From Paractinoplanes abujensis (lineage in GTDB: Bacteria; Actinomycetota; Actinomycetes; Mycobacteriales; Micromonosporaceae), in assembly GCF_014204895.1 (NCBI RefSeq), contig NZ_JACHMF010000001.1, positions 9,052,001 through 9,116,000 on the forward strand: DNA of 64,000 nucleotides, read 5' to 3'. A model generated the notes under the pieces. The model had not been told where the DNA came from. It did not search any database and saw only the letters and a program-made list of their open reading frames with translations. This document shows, in pieces, positions 33,958 through 41,097 of the stretch (position 1 is the stretch's first letter; the number at the start of each line of letters is the position of its first letter). The translations under genes were made by a program, and so were the position numbers.

Positions 33958-34779
33958 ATGACCGCCGCCTCGAATGTGAAAGGCACCGCATCGCGGGCCG
34001 CCAACAGCAAGCCGCTCGAACTTCTGGCTCGAGGCGGCTTCGTCGGATACGGCATCATCCACCTGATCTTCGCGTGGATCGCCCTGCAGGTGGCGTTCCA
34101 GGGCTCGTCGCAGGAGAGCGACCAGTCCGGGGCGCTGCAGACCCTGGCCGGCAACGGCCTGGGCAAGACGTTGCTCGTCGTCATCGCCGTCGGCATGATC
34201 GCCATGGCTATCTGGCAGGCCTTCGAGGCTGCCATCGGCGAGAGCGGCGAGCAGGACAACACCGCCAAGGCCGAGCGCGTGCTCAACGGCGCCCGCGCCA
34301 TCCTCTACCTCTACCTGGCCTGGATCGCCATCAAGGTGCTGCAGGGCTCCAACTCCTCGATGGGCGACAACTCTCAGAGCAAGACCTCGTCGATCATGGA
34401 CAACACCGGCGGCCGCTGGCTGATCGGCTTCGTGGGCCTCGTGGTGATCGGCGTCGGCGTCGGCATGGCCATCTACGGCTGGAAAGAGAAGTTCACCAAG
34501 CACCTCAACACCGGCCAGATGCCGCAGGGCACCCGTAAGCCGATCATCCGGCTCGGCAAGGCGGGTTACATGGCCAAGGGCACCGCGTACGCCATCGCCG
34601 GTGTGCTGGTCGTGGTGGCCGCCGTGAACTACGACCCGGAGAAGGCCCGTGGTCTCGACGCGGCGCTCAAGACGCTGGCCGGTTACTCGTGGGGCGTGTG
34701 GGTGCTGGCGTTGATCGCGCTGGGTATCGCCTGCTTCGGCGTCTACTGCTTCGCCCAGGCCAAGTACCGGAAAGTGTGA
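33958..34779 (+). CDS. DUF1206 family membrane protein
   Basis: A protein of about 273 residues with three tandem copies of the DUF1206 unit, each with two TM helices. Copies begin LLARGGFVGYGIIHLIFAW, VLNGARAILYLYLAWIAIKV and LGKAGYMAKGTAYAIAGVLVV. The family is widespread in actinobacteria and of unknown function. ATG 33958 is chosen; GTG 33949 would add three residues. The DUF1206 gene heads a group of membrane-stress-related genes (MscS channel, holin-like, DUF3618, DUF4235). A terminator-like hairpin separates it from the MscS gene. Confidence 0.85.
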   Translation: MTAASNVKGTASRAANSKPLELLARGGFVGYGIIHLIFAWIALQVAFQGSSQESDQSGALQTLAGNGLGKTLLVVIAVGMIAMAIWQAFEAAIGESGEQDNTAKAERVLNGARAILYLYLAWIAIKVLQGSNSSMGDNSQSKTSSIMDNTGGRWLIGFVGLVVIGVGVGMAIYGWKEKFTKHLNTGQMPQGTRKPIIRLGKAGYMAKGTAYAIAGVLVVVAAVNYDPEKARGLDAALKTLAGYSWGVWVLALIALGIACFGVYCFAQAKYRKV

Positions 34780-34807
34780 GCAACCTCTGATCTCGGTGCG
34801 GGACAGT

Positions 34808-34860
34808 TGCGGGTATCGGTGACCTGGGCAAGCTAGGTCGCTGGTACCCGCACCTTTTTC
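34808..34860 (+). terminator. Intrinsic terminator or attenuator before mscS-like gene
   Basis: A long stem, TGCGGGTA (34808-34815) with TACCCGCA (34845-34852), is extended inside by GTGACCT / AGGTCGC and followed by CCTTTTTCC. It ends about 18 bases before the GTG at 34878, so it both follows the DUF1206 gene and sits in the leader of the channel gene. Confidence 0.7.
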
Positions 34861-34877
34861 CTGCGAAGGAGAGATTA

Positions 34878-36047
34878 GTGCCCAGCACTGTGAAGGCCGT
34901 ACTCATCGTCGTCGCCGCCACCGGAGCGGCGATTCTTGCGGTCACGGTCCTGCACTGGCTTCTCGCCCGGCTCGGCCGCAGGTCGAAGCTCGCCGCCGAT
35001 CTGGCCCGGACGGCGCACAAGCCGTTCCTGGCCACAATGATCCTCTTTGCGCTGCAGCAGGCGTTGCGGGTCGTGACCAACGAGTTCCCCGGCCGCGACG
35101 GCGTCCTGCACGCGCTGGTGATCCTCTTCATCGCCGCGTTCGCCTGGCTCGTGGCGGCGTTCCTGCTCGCGCTGGAGGACGCGGCACTCGCGCACTGGCG
35201 CACCGACGTGCCCGACAATCTGCGCCGCCGCCGTTTCAAGACCCAGATCGTGATGCTCCGCCGGATCACCGTGGCCACCATCGTGGTCCTCACCCTGGGC
35301 GTCGTGCTGATGACGTTCCCGGGCATCCGGGCGCTGGGCGCCAGCGTCCTCGCCTCGGCCGGCATCGTCAGCGTGATTGCCGCCCTGGCCGCGCAGAGCA
35401 CCCTGGGCAACGTCTTCGCCGGCCTGCAACTGGCGTTCAGCGACGCCGTCCGGGTCGACGACGTGGTGGTCGTCGAGGGGGAGTGGGGCCGCATCGAGGA
35501 GATGACGCTGACCTACGTCGCGGTGCAGATCTGGGACGACCGCCGGCTGCTGATGCCGACCTCGTACTTCACCACCAAGCCGTTCCAGAATTGGACCCGC
35601 TCGTCCTCGGCCGTGCTCGGCACCGCCGAGGTCGACGTCGATTGGTCGACCGAGATCGAGCCGTTGCGGGCCGAGCTGCGGGCCACGTGTGAGGGATCGG
35701 AGCTGTGGGACGGCCGGGTCTGCGTGCTGCAGGTGACCGAGGCCGTGGGCGGCATGGTGCGCCTGCGGGCCCTGGTCAGCGCGAGCGACGCGCCCTCGCT
35801 GTGGGACTTGCGCTGCCTGGTGCGCGAACGCCTGGTCACCTTCATCTGGGCCCACCAGCGCACCGCGCTGCCGCGCTACCGGGCCGACATGGCCAACGTG
35901 ACGCGGCCCGTGGCGGAGAGTCTGCGCCCGGCCCCGCGCCCCGACTCGGACGACGCCCGGGTCTTCTCCGGCGGGGACGACGCCGACGAGCGCGCCGCGG
36001 CCTTCGGCGGGCCCGACGAGCAGATGCACGTGAGCGCCCGCCGGTGA
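34878..36047 (+). CDS. Mechanosensitive ion channel family protein (MscS)
   Basis: A 389-residue MscS-type channel. Four N-terminal hydrophobic helices (residues about 5-165) end in the pore helix IVSVIAALAAQSTLGNVFAGLQLAFSDAVRVDD (pieces), the classic MscS TM3/beta boundary, followed by the beta domain with VQIWDDRRLLMPTSYFTTKPFQNW. The last 60 residues are a hydrophilic tail with acidic repeats. It opens under membrane tension to release osmolytes. AAGGAGA precedes GTG 34878. It clusters with other envelope genes. Confidence 0.9.
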   Translation: MPSTVKAVLIVVAATGAAILAVTVLHWLLARLGRRSKLAADLARTAHKPFLATMILFALQQALRVVTNEFPGRDGVLHALVILFIAAFAWLVAAFLLALEDAALAHWRTDVPDNLRRRRFKTQIVMLRRITVATIVVLTLGVVLMTFPGIRALGASVLASAGIVSVIAALAAQSTLGNVFAGLQLAFSDAVRVDDVVVVEGEWGRIEEMTLTYVAVQIWDDRRLLMPTSYFTTKPFQNWTRSSSAVLGTAEVDVDWSTEIEPLRAELRATCEGSELWDGRVCVLQVTEAVGGMVRLRALVSASDAPSLWDLRCLVRERLVTFIWAHQRTALPRYRADMANVTRPVAESLRPAPRPDSDDARVFSGGDDADERAAAFGGPDEQMHVSARR

Positions 36048-36127
36048 CCCGTTCTGCCGGGTTCTGGGCAGGAGGATTGACGCACTGGTGATCAGGGCAT
36101 ACACCGGGACACGGAAGGGAGAACACC

Positions 36128-36559
36128 ATGGCCGATGTCCTGAACGGTCGCACCACCCCGGGCGCCGATCAGTCCACCGCCGAGCTGGTTCAGCGCGCGA
36201 GCGAGCAAGTCAGCCGGCTCGTTCGTGATGAGATCGCATTGGCCAAGGCCGAGCTCGCCGAGAAGGGCAAGCATGCCGGCATCGGCATCGGGCTCTTCGG
36301 CGGCGGCGGCGTGCTGGCCATGTACGGCGTGGGCGCCCTCATCGCCACTCTGATCATTGTCTTCGATCTTTTCCTGCCGCTGTGGCTGGCGGCGCTGATC
36401 ATCACGGTGGCGCTGTTCCTCGTCGCCGGCATTCTCGCCCTGCTCGGCAAGAAGCAGGTGACCAAGGCCGTTCCGCCGGAGCCCAAGGCCGCGATCGAGA
36501 GCGTCAAGGCCGATGTCGAAGAGGTCAAGCACGCGGTCAAGGAGCGGAGTCGCGGATGA
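36128..36559 (+). CDS. Phage holin family protein (holin-3_6 / DUF1469-like)
   Basis: A 143-residue protein of the putative phage-holin superfamily III type found in many non-phage genomes. A charged amphipathic N-terminus (STAELVQRASEQVSRLVRDEIALAKAEL) precedes two TM helices (GIGIGLFGGGGVLAMYGVGALIATLIIVF; LWLAALIITVALFLVAGILAL) and a Lys/Glu-rich C-terminal helix. It is not in a phage context and is probably an envelope protein. Its last codons overlap the next gene by ATGA; the trio with DUF3618 and DUF4235 is a recurring actinobacterial unit. Confidence 0.85.
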   Translation: MADVLNGRTTPGADQSTAELVQRASEQVSRLVRDEIALAKAELAEKGKHAGIGIGLFGGGGVLAMYGVGALIATLIIVFDLFLPLWLAALIITVALFLVAGILALLGKKQVTKAVPPEPKAAIESVKADVEEVKHAVKERSRG

Positions 36560-36972
36560 GCGAGAACAACGGATCGTCGGATCCCAAGCCGACGGTCGAG
36601 GAGCTGCGCGCGGAGATCAAGCAGACGCGCGCGGAGCTCGGTGAGACGGTTCAGGCCCTCGCGGCCAAGGCGGACGTCAAGGCCCGGGCCAAGGAGCAGG
36701 TCGAGCAGACCAAGCTCAAGGTCAAGGCTCAGGCCGCGGAAGCCACCGAGCGCGTGCGCGGGGTGGCCGCGGCCGCCGCGGGAGCCGTCTCCGGAAAGGT
36801 TCACGAGGTGGCCGACCAGGCCACTGAGAAGGTCAACCAGAACAGCACGAGCGACCTCGCGGTGCAAGCGCGGGAACAGATACGGAACAGTCCGGTTCCG
36901 ATTTCCCTCGTTTTCGCGGGCGCGGTCGCGATCGTGGGCATCATTCTGATCGTGCGAGGGAGTCGTCGGTGA
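36556..36972 (+). CDS. DUF3618 domain protein
   Basis: A 138-residue protein. Residues about 12-62 form the DUF3618 helix (PTVEELRAEIKQTRAELGETVQALAAKADVKARAKE, in pieces), followed by a long Ala/Glu/Lys coiled-coil-like stretch, and a C-terminal TM helix (PISLVFAGAVAIVGIILIVRG). ATG 36556 overlaps the holin-like gene's TGA (ATGA) and its own stop overlaps the start of the next gene (GTGA). Tight overlaps imply fixed stoichiometry. The function is unknown; membrane scaffolding is an inference. Confidence 0.9.
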   Translation: MSENNGSSDPKPTVEELRAEIKQTRAELGETVQALAAKADVKARAKEQVEQTKLKVKAQAAEATERVRGVAAAAAGAVSGKVHEVADQATEKVNQNSTSDLAVQAREQIRNSPVPISLVFAGAVAIVGIILIVRGSRR

Positions 36973-37241
36973 GTGGCAAGGTTTCGAAGCTGGCCTACAA
37001 GCCGGTCGGGTTGCTGCTCGGCATCGGTGCGGGCGCGGTGGCCGGGCTGGTTTTCAAGGAAGTCTGGAAACTAACCGCAGGTGACGACGATGCTCCGAAC
37101 GCCACCGACGAGGATCGGGGCTGGGGCGAGATTCTCGCGGCGGCCGCACTGCAGGGCGCCATCTTCGCACTCGTGAAGGCGGCCGTCGATCGAGGCGGTG
37201 CCGTTGGTGTACGGAAAATGACTGGTCAATGGCCTTCGTGA
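36969..37241 (+). CDS. DUF4235 family membrane protein
   Basis: A 90-residue protein matching DUF4235: VSKLAYKPVGLLLGIGAGAVAGLVFKEVWKL (pieces) at the N-terminus and WGEILAAAALQGAIFALVKAAVDRGGA in the C-terminal half. Two TM helices flank an acidic DDDAPNATDEDRG loop. GTG 36969 overlaps the DUF3618 stop (GTGA). It is last in the holin-like/DUF3618/DUF4235 operon, which ends in a strong terminator at 37261-37298. Function unknown. Confidence 0.9.
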   Translation: MSGKVSKLAYKPVGLLLGIGAGAVAGLVFKEVWKLTAGDDDAPNATDEDRGWGEILAAAALQGAIFALVKAAVDRGGAVGVRKMTGQWPS

Positions 37242-37260
37242 AGTTAGGTTAACAGTCACT

Positions 37261-37298
37261 GGTCTCCCACATCGCGAGAGCGAAGTGGGGGGCCTTTT
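37261..37298 (+). terminator. Intrinsic terminator of the holin-DUF3618-DUF4235 operon
   Basis: The stem GGTCTCCCAC / GTGGGGGGCC (two G-T wobble pairs in RNA) is extended by an inner TCGC-GAGA-GCGA hairpin and followed by TTTT. It begins 19 bases after the DUF4235 stop. Confidence 0.85.
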
Positions 37299-37550
37299 CC
37301 ATATCGGCGGCCGTTTATTCGATTCCTTCCAGGGGCAGCTTTGTGACCCGAATCTCGGGTACAGTGTGTCCAGTTTTTGCGTACGTGGTTCGCTGCTTCC
37401 GCCCGATGAAGGGAAGCCGGTCACCAACCGGGGCCCCCGAGTCGAGCGGATGGGACGTCCTCTGAAAGGCCGCCTCACGGCGCCGCTGCTCGAAAACGGT
37501 CATCGGCCCGGGGCATCACGGGGCCGGCATTTTCAGAAGGAGAGTTCAGC
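37299..37550 (+). promoter_or_regulatory. Promoter and long 5' leader of cspA
   Basis: About 250 bp between the upstream terminator and the cold-shock gene contains no gene. TTGTGA (37341-37346) and TACAGT (37360-37365) are suggestive but too closely spaced for a normal promoter, so the start is unplaced. If transcription begins near 37370, the leader would be about 180 nt, in line with the long structured leaders known from cold-shock genes. AAGGAGA (37537-37543) is the ribosome site. Confidence 0.45.
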
Positions 37551-37754
37551 ATGGCGCAAGGAACCGTGAAGTGGTTCAACGCAGACAAGGGCTTCGGCTT
37601 TATCACCGTCGACGGCGGGGGTGCTGACGTGTTCGTCCACTTCTCGGCCATCCAGACGAGCGGCTACCGCAGTCTGGAAGAGAACCAGCGGGTCGAGTTC
37701 GAGATCGCCCAGGGCCAGAAGGGCCCGCAGGCGGAGCAGGTTCGCCCGCTCTGA
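37551..37754 (+). CDS. cspA: Cold shock protein, CspA family
   Basis: A 67-residue single-domain cold-shock protein. RNP1 (KGFGFITV) and RNP2 (VFVHFSAI) motifs are intact, with the opening [18 protein letters not shown]. It is an OB-fold RNA chaperone that melts secondary structure in mRNA at low temperature or during growth. Length and sequence are standard for actinobacteria. The ribosome site AAGGAGA is 7 bases from ATG 37551. A perfect 17-bp hairpin terminates it. Confidence 0.95.
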   Translation: MAQGTVKWFNADKGFGFITVDGGGADVFVHFSAIQTSGYRSLEENQRVEFEIAQGQKGPQAEQVRPL

Positions 37755-37815
37755 GAACCCCACGCCGGTCGCGAGACCGGCCGCCGATCGCCTGGCGGAG
37801 ATCGGCTCTAGCGCA

Positions 37816-37853
37816 GAAACCCCCGCATCCTCACCCGAGGATGCGGGGGTTTC
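37816..37853. terminator. Bidirectional terminator after cspA
   Basis: A perfect 17-bp stem, GAAACCCCCGCATCCTC / GAGGATGCGGGGGTTTC, with a 4-base loop (ACCC), lies between cspA and the convergent small membrane-protein gene at 37855. The A/T-rich ends of the stem supply short U-runs in both directions. Confidence 0.9.
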
Positions 37854-37854
37854 G

Positions 37855-38109
37855 TCATTGGCCCAGGTCTCTTTCGGCTCGCTTCGCGCGCGATCTCGTA
37901 CGCTCACCGAGAATGATCAAAATCAGTCCGCCGATGGCCACGACCGGACCGATCACCGACCAGATCCCGACCCCGCTCATCCGGCTGTCGTCAAGAACGT
38001 CGAAACCCTGCAGTGTCCACAGAGCACCGATGACGACGGCCAGCACGCCGAGCGCCATGGGCAGCCAGCCGTGCAGCTTTTTGAACGGCGGTGCCGGTTC
38101 GTTCACCAT
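37855..38109 (-). CDS. Small membrane protein, two TM helices
   Basis: An 84-residue protein with two predicted TM helices (WLPMALGVLAVVIGALWTLQGFDV and GIWSVIGPVVAIGGLILIILG) separated by a short acidic loop and followed by a highly basic tail (RTRSRAKRAERD). It resembles small actinobacterial DUF membrane proteins, but I could not assign one. Its start codon overlaps the end of the aldo/keto reductase gene by 7 bp (ATGGTGA), so it is translated with it. Confidence 0.7.
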   Translation of the reverse strand: MVNEPAPPFKKLHGWLPMALGVLAVVIGALWTLQGFDVLDDSRMSGVGIWSVIGPVVAIGGLILIILGERTRSRAKRAERDLGQ

Positions 38110-39080
38110 TTGTCATGCACCTGCGGGCGAATGAGCTCGTCGTAGATCTCGCGGACCCCGGCCTTCGCCTCGTCGCTCAGCGGCGCGAGCCCGGCCACGG
38201 CGGCGTTGCCCCGGGCCTGCTCCGGGTTGCGGGCGCCCGGGATGACGACCGTGAGGCCGGCCTGGTCGAGCACCCAGCGCAGCGCGAACTGGGCCATGGT
38301 GAGGCCCTCGGGCACCAGCGGGCGCAGCCGCCGTACGGCCTCGAGCCCGGTCGCGAAGTCGACCCCGGAGAACGTCTCGCCGACGTCGAACGCCTCACCG
38401 TGCCGGTTGTAGTTGCGGTGGTCGTCACTGGAGAACGTGGTGTGCTCGTCGTAGCGGCCGGAGAGCAGCCCACTGGCCAGCGGCACGCGGGCGATGATGC
38501 CCACCCCCGCCTCGGCCGCGGCCGGCAGCACCCGCTCGAGCGGCTTGAGCCGGAACGCGTTGAGGATGATCTGCACGCTGGCGGTGCCGGGGCGGGCGAT
38601 GGCGGCCAGCGCCTCCTCCACCTTCTCGACGCTCACACCGTACGAGCGGATGCGTTTCTCCTGGACGAGCGTGTCGAGCGCGTCGTAGACAGCGTCGGAC
38701 GAGAAGACCGGGGTCGGCGGGCAGTGCAGCTGCACCAGGTCGAGCGTGTCGACGCCCAGATTGGCCCGGGACCGGTCGGTCCACGCGCGGAAGTTGTCGA
38801 GGGTGTAGTTGCCGGGCTCCTGCGCCACCCGGCGGCCCATCTTGGTGGCCACGGTCAACTCCGGGCGGCCCTTGATGAAGGAGCCGATGATCTGCTCGCT
38901 GCGGCCGTCGCCGTAGACGTCGGCGGTGTCGATGAACGTGACCCCGCCGTCCACGGCCGCCTGCAGGGTCGCGTGGGCGTCGGCCTCGCTCACGTCGCCC
39001 CAGTCGGCCCCGAGTTGCCAGGCGCCCAGGCCCACGACGCCGACCGAGCGGCCCATCCTGCCGAATTCGCGTTTCTCCAC
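38103..39080 (-). CDS. Aldo/keto reductase
   Basis: A 325-residue AKR. The typical GXXXXGAWQLGADWG opening, FIDTADVYGDGRSEQIIGSFI with the catalytic Tyr and Asp, KMGRR with the catalytic Lys, and LVQLHCPP with the catalytic His are all seen. The C-terminal half has the NAD(P)H-binding segment PLASGLLSGRY. It is a soluble NADPH-dependent carbonyl reductase with unknown substrate, closest in appearance to the YajO/Tas group. A small membrane protein gene follows with overlap. Divergent from the methyltransferase at 39149. Confidence 0.9.
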   Translation of the reverse strand: MEKREFGRMGRSVGVVGLGAWQLGADWGDVSEADAHATLQAAVDGGVTFIDTADVYGDGRSEQIIGSFIKGRPELTVATKMGRRVAQEPGNYTLDNFRAWTDRSRANLGVDTLDLVQLHCPPTPVFSSDAVYDALDTLVQEKRIRSYGVSVEKVEEALAAIARPGTASVQIILNAFRLKPLERVLPAAAEAGVGIIARVPLASGLLSGRYDEHTTFSSDDHRNYNRHGEAFDVGETFSGVDFATGLEAVRRLRPLVPEGLTMAQFALRWVLDQAGLTVVIPGARNPEQARGNAAVAGLAPLSDEAKAGVREIYDELIRPQVHDKW

Positions 39081-39148
39081 GGTTCGAGACCCTACTCTTC
39101 CGGTGTTATCGTGCTCGCAAAACGTACGTACGGTTTGGGAGGACGATC
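39081..39148. promoter_or_regulatory. Divergent promoter region with an AAACGTACGTACGGTTT palindrome
   Basis: The 68-bp space between the AKR and methyltransferase starts holds AAACGTACGTACGGTTT (39119-39135), which is nearly self-complementary. It could be an operator for a TetR-like regulator, but it also contains the CGTACGG word that is over-represented throughout the window. GGGAGGA then precedes ATG 39149. Confidence 0.35.
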
Positions 39149-39910
39149 ATGTGGGATCCGGCCGTCTACCGTCGCTTCGGCTCCGAGCGCTCGCGCCCGT
39201 TCTTCGACCTGGCCGCCCGGGTCGGCGCCGAACGGCCCCGAGCCGTCACCGATCTCGGCTGTGGCCCCGGCGAGCTCACCCTGACGCTGGCCGAGCGGTG
39301 GCCCGGCGCCCGCCTGACCGGGGTCGACTCCTCGCCCGAGATGATCGAGAAGGCGCTGGCGCACGGGGGCCCGGCCGAGTTCCGGGTCGGTGACGTGCGC
39401 GAGTGGCGGCCCGGACCCGACGTCGACGTGCTGATCACCAACGCCACCCTGCAGTGGGTGCCCGAGCATCGCGACCTGCTCGTCCGCTGGGCCCGCGAGC
39501 TGGCCCCCGGCGCCTGGCTGGCCATGCAGGTGCCGGGCAACTTCGGTGCGCCCTCGCACGTGCTGCTGCGCGAGGTCGGGCAGCGCTACGGCCTGAGCGA
39601 GGTGCTGCGGGAGGCCCCCGTCGACGAACCGGCCGGATACGCCGCGCTGCTCACCGGGGCCGGCGCCGAGGTGGACGCGTGGGAGACCACCTACCTGCAC
39701 CTGCTGCCGGTCGCCGGTGAGCATCCCGTGCTGCGCTGGATGGAGGGCACGGCGTTGCGGCCCGTCAAGGCCGCCCTGGACGACAATGCATGGCAGTCCT
39801 TCCGGGCCGACCTGGCCCGGAAGCTGTCCGGCGCCTATCCGGCGACCGGCCCGTACGTCGCGTTCCCGTTCCGCCGCATCTTCGTGGTGGCCCGGACCGA
39901 ACGCTCGTGA
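39149..39910 (+). CDS. tam: Trans-aconitate 2-methyltransferase
   Basis: A 253-residue class I methyltransferase. It opens with the Tam motif MWDPAVYRRFGSERSRPFFDL, has SAM motif I VTDLGCGPGELTLTLAE and LTGVDSSPEMI, then LITNATLQWVPEHRDLL. Known Tam enzymes methylate trans-aconitate, an inhibitor of the citric acid cycle, with SAM. GGGAGGACG precedes ATG 39149. It is followed 13 bp later by the adenosine-deaminase-like gene, so they may be cotranscribed. Confidence 0.9.
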   Translation: MWDPAVYRRFGSERSRPFFDLAARVGAERPRAVTDLGCGPGELTLTLAERWPGARLTGVDSSPEMIEKALAHGGPAEFRVGDVREWRPGPDVDVLITNATLQWVPEHRDLLVRWARELAPGAWLAMQVPGNFGAPSHVLLREVGQRYGLSEVLREAPVDEPAGYAALLTGAGAEVDAWETTYLHLLPVAGEHPVLRWMEGTALRPVKAALDDNAWQSFRADLARKLSGAYPATGPYVAFPFRRIFVVARTERS

Positions 39911-39923
39911 GAAAGGACTCGAG

Positions 39924-40946
39924 GTGACCGAGCTGACCTCGTTCATCGCCGGCCTGCCCAAGGCCGAGCTGCACGTGCACCACGTGGGCTCGGCCTCACC
40001 GCGCATCGTGGCCGAACTGGCCGCCCGGCACGAGGGCGCCTCGCCGGTGCCGGCCGACCCGGCCGCGCTGGCCGACTACTTCGCGTTCCGCGACTTCGCC
40101 CACTTCATCGACGTCTACCTGACCGTGGTCGACCTGATCCGCGACGACGAGGACGTGCGCGTGCTGACCTTCGAGGTGGGCCGCGAGCTGGCCCGCCAGC
40201 AGGTCCGGTACGCCGAACTGACCGTCACGCCGTATTCCAGCGTCAAGCGGGGCATCCCGGCCAAGGCCTTCTGCGAGGCCATTGAGGACGCACGACGGGG
40301 AGCCGCGGCCGAGTTCGGCATCGACCTGCGCTGGTGCTTCGACATTCCGGGCGAGGCCGGTCTGCCCGCGGCCGAGGAGACCCTGCGGATCGCGCTCGAG
40401 GAGCGGCCCGAGGGTCTGATCAGTTTCGGGCTGGGCGGCCCCGAGATCGGCGTGCCCCGGCCGCAGTTCAAGCCGTACTTCGACCAGGCCCGCGCGGCCG
40501 GGCTGCGCAGCGTGCCGCACGCCGGCGAGACCACCGGGCCGCAGACCGTGTGGGACGCCGTACGGGAACTCGGCGCGGAACGCATCGGGCACGGCATCGC
40601 CGCGGCGCAGGACCCCGAGCTGATGGCCTATCTGGCCGAGCACCGGATCCCGCTCGAGGTCTGCCCCACCTCGAACGTGCGCACCCGTGCGGTCGCCGCG
40701 ATCGAGGAGCACCCGCTGGCCGCGCTGGTCGGCGCGGGCGTGCCGATCAGCATCAACTCCGACGACCCGCCCATGTTCGGCACCACGCTGGAGGCGGAGT
40801 ACGCGGTGGCCGCGCGGCTGCTCAGCCTCGACGAACAGGGGGTCGCCGGGCTGGCCAAGGCGGCCGTCGAGCAGAGCTTCCTCGACCCGTCGGGTAAGGC
40901 CGCCCTGCTCGCCGAGATCGACGCCTACTCGGGCCGGAGCGCGTAA
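39924..40946 (+). CDS. Adenosine deaminase family protein
   Basis: A 340-residue TIM-barrel metal hydrolase of the adenosine/AMP deaminase family. Metal ligands are H17 and H19 in ELHVHHVGS, a later His in SVPHAGETTGPQTVWDA (with the catalytic Glu shared nearby), and Asp in SINSDDPPMFGT. The usual HLHLEGS of Escherichia coli adenosine deaminase is replaced by HVHHVGSASP, a variant seen in an actinobacterial group whose substrate could be adenosine, adenine or aminofutalosine. GTG 39924 follows GAAAGGA. Its 3' end overlaps the convergent small gene by 22 bp. Confidence 0.85.
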   Translation: MTELTSFIAGLPKAELHVHHVGSASPRIVAELAARHEGASPVPADPAALADYFAFRDFAHFIDVYLTVVDLIRDDEDVRVLTFEVGRELARQQVRYAELTVTPYSSVKRGIPAKAFCEAIEDARRGAAAEFGIDLRWCFDIPGEAGLPAAEETLRIALEERPEGLISFGLGGPEIGVPRPQFKPYFDQARAAGLRSVPHAGETTGPQTVWDAVRELGAERIGHGIAAAQDPELMAYLAEHRIPLEVCPTSNVRTRAVAAIEEHPLAALVGAGVPISINSDDPPMFGTTLEAEYAVAARLLSLDEQGVAGLAKAAVEQSFLDPSGKAALLAEIDAYSGRSA

Positions 40947-41083
40947 AGGGGTTCCTGCCAGATCGCCAGCACGACGACGATGCCGATCGTCAGCACCGCG
41001 ATCCAGCGCACCAGCCGCCGCTTGGTGAACCTGGCCGGGCCCTCCTCGGGCTCGGTCATCGGGCGTTCCAGGGTGTCGCGCAC
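40925..41083 (-). CDS. Small single-pass membrane protein (52 aa)
   Basis: A 52-residue protein from GTG 41083, supported by GGGAGG (41090-41095) six bases upstream. It has a charged N-terminus (DTLERPMTEPEEGPARFTKRR), one TM helix (WIAVLTIGIVVVLAIW) and a short C-terminal tail. The stop lies inside the end of the convergent deaminase gene. It is encoded 14 bp after the metalloprotease gene on the same strand and may be cotranscribed. Function unknown. Confidence 0.6.
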   Translation of the reverse strand: MRDTLERPMTEPEEGPARFTKRRLVRWIAVLTIGIVVVLAIWQEPLYALRPE

Positions 41084-41097
41084 AGCTTGCCTCCCGC

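Noticed and set aside
36128..36559. Possible prophage remnant because of the holin name
   Set aside because: Neighbours are DUF3618 and DUF4235, a normal chromosomal trio; no other phage gene is present.
39081..39100. GGTTCGAGACC resembling a tRNA T-arm
   Set aside because: No matching acceptor or anticodon stems around it; it is the upstream region of the aldo/keto reductase.
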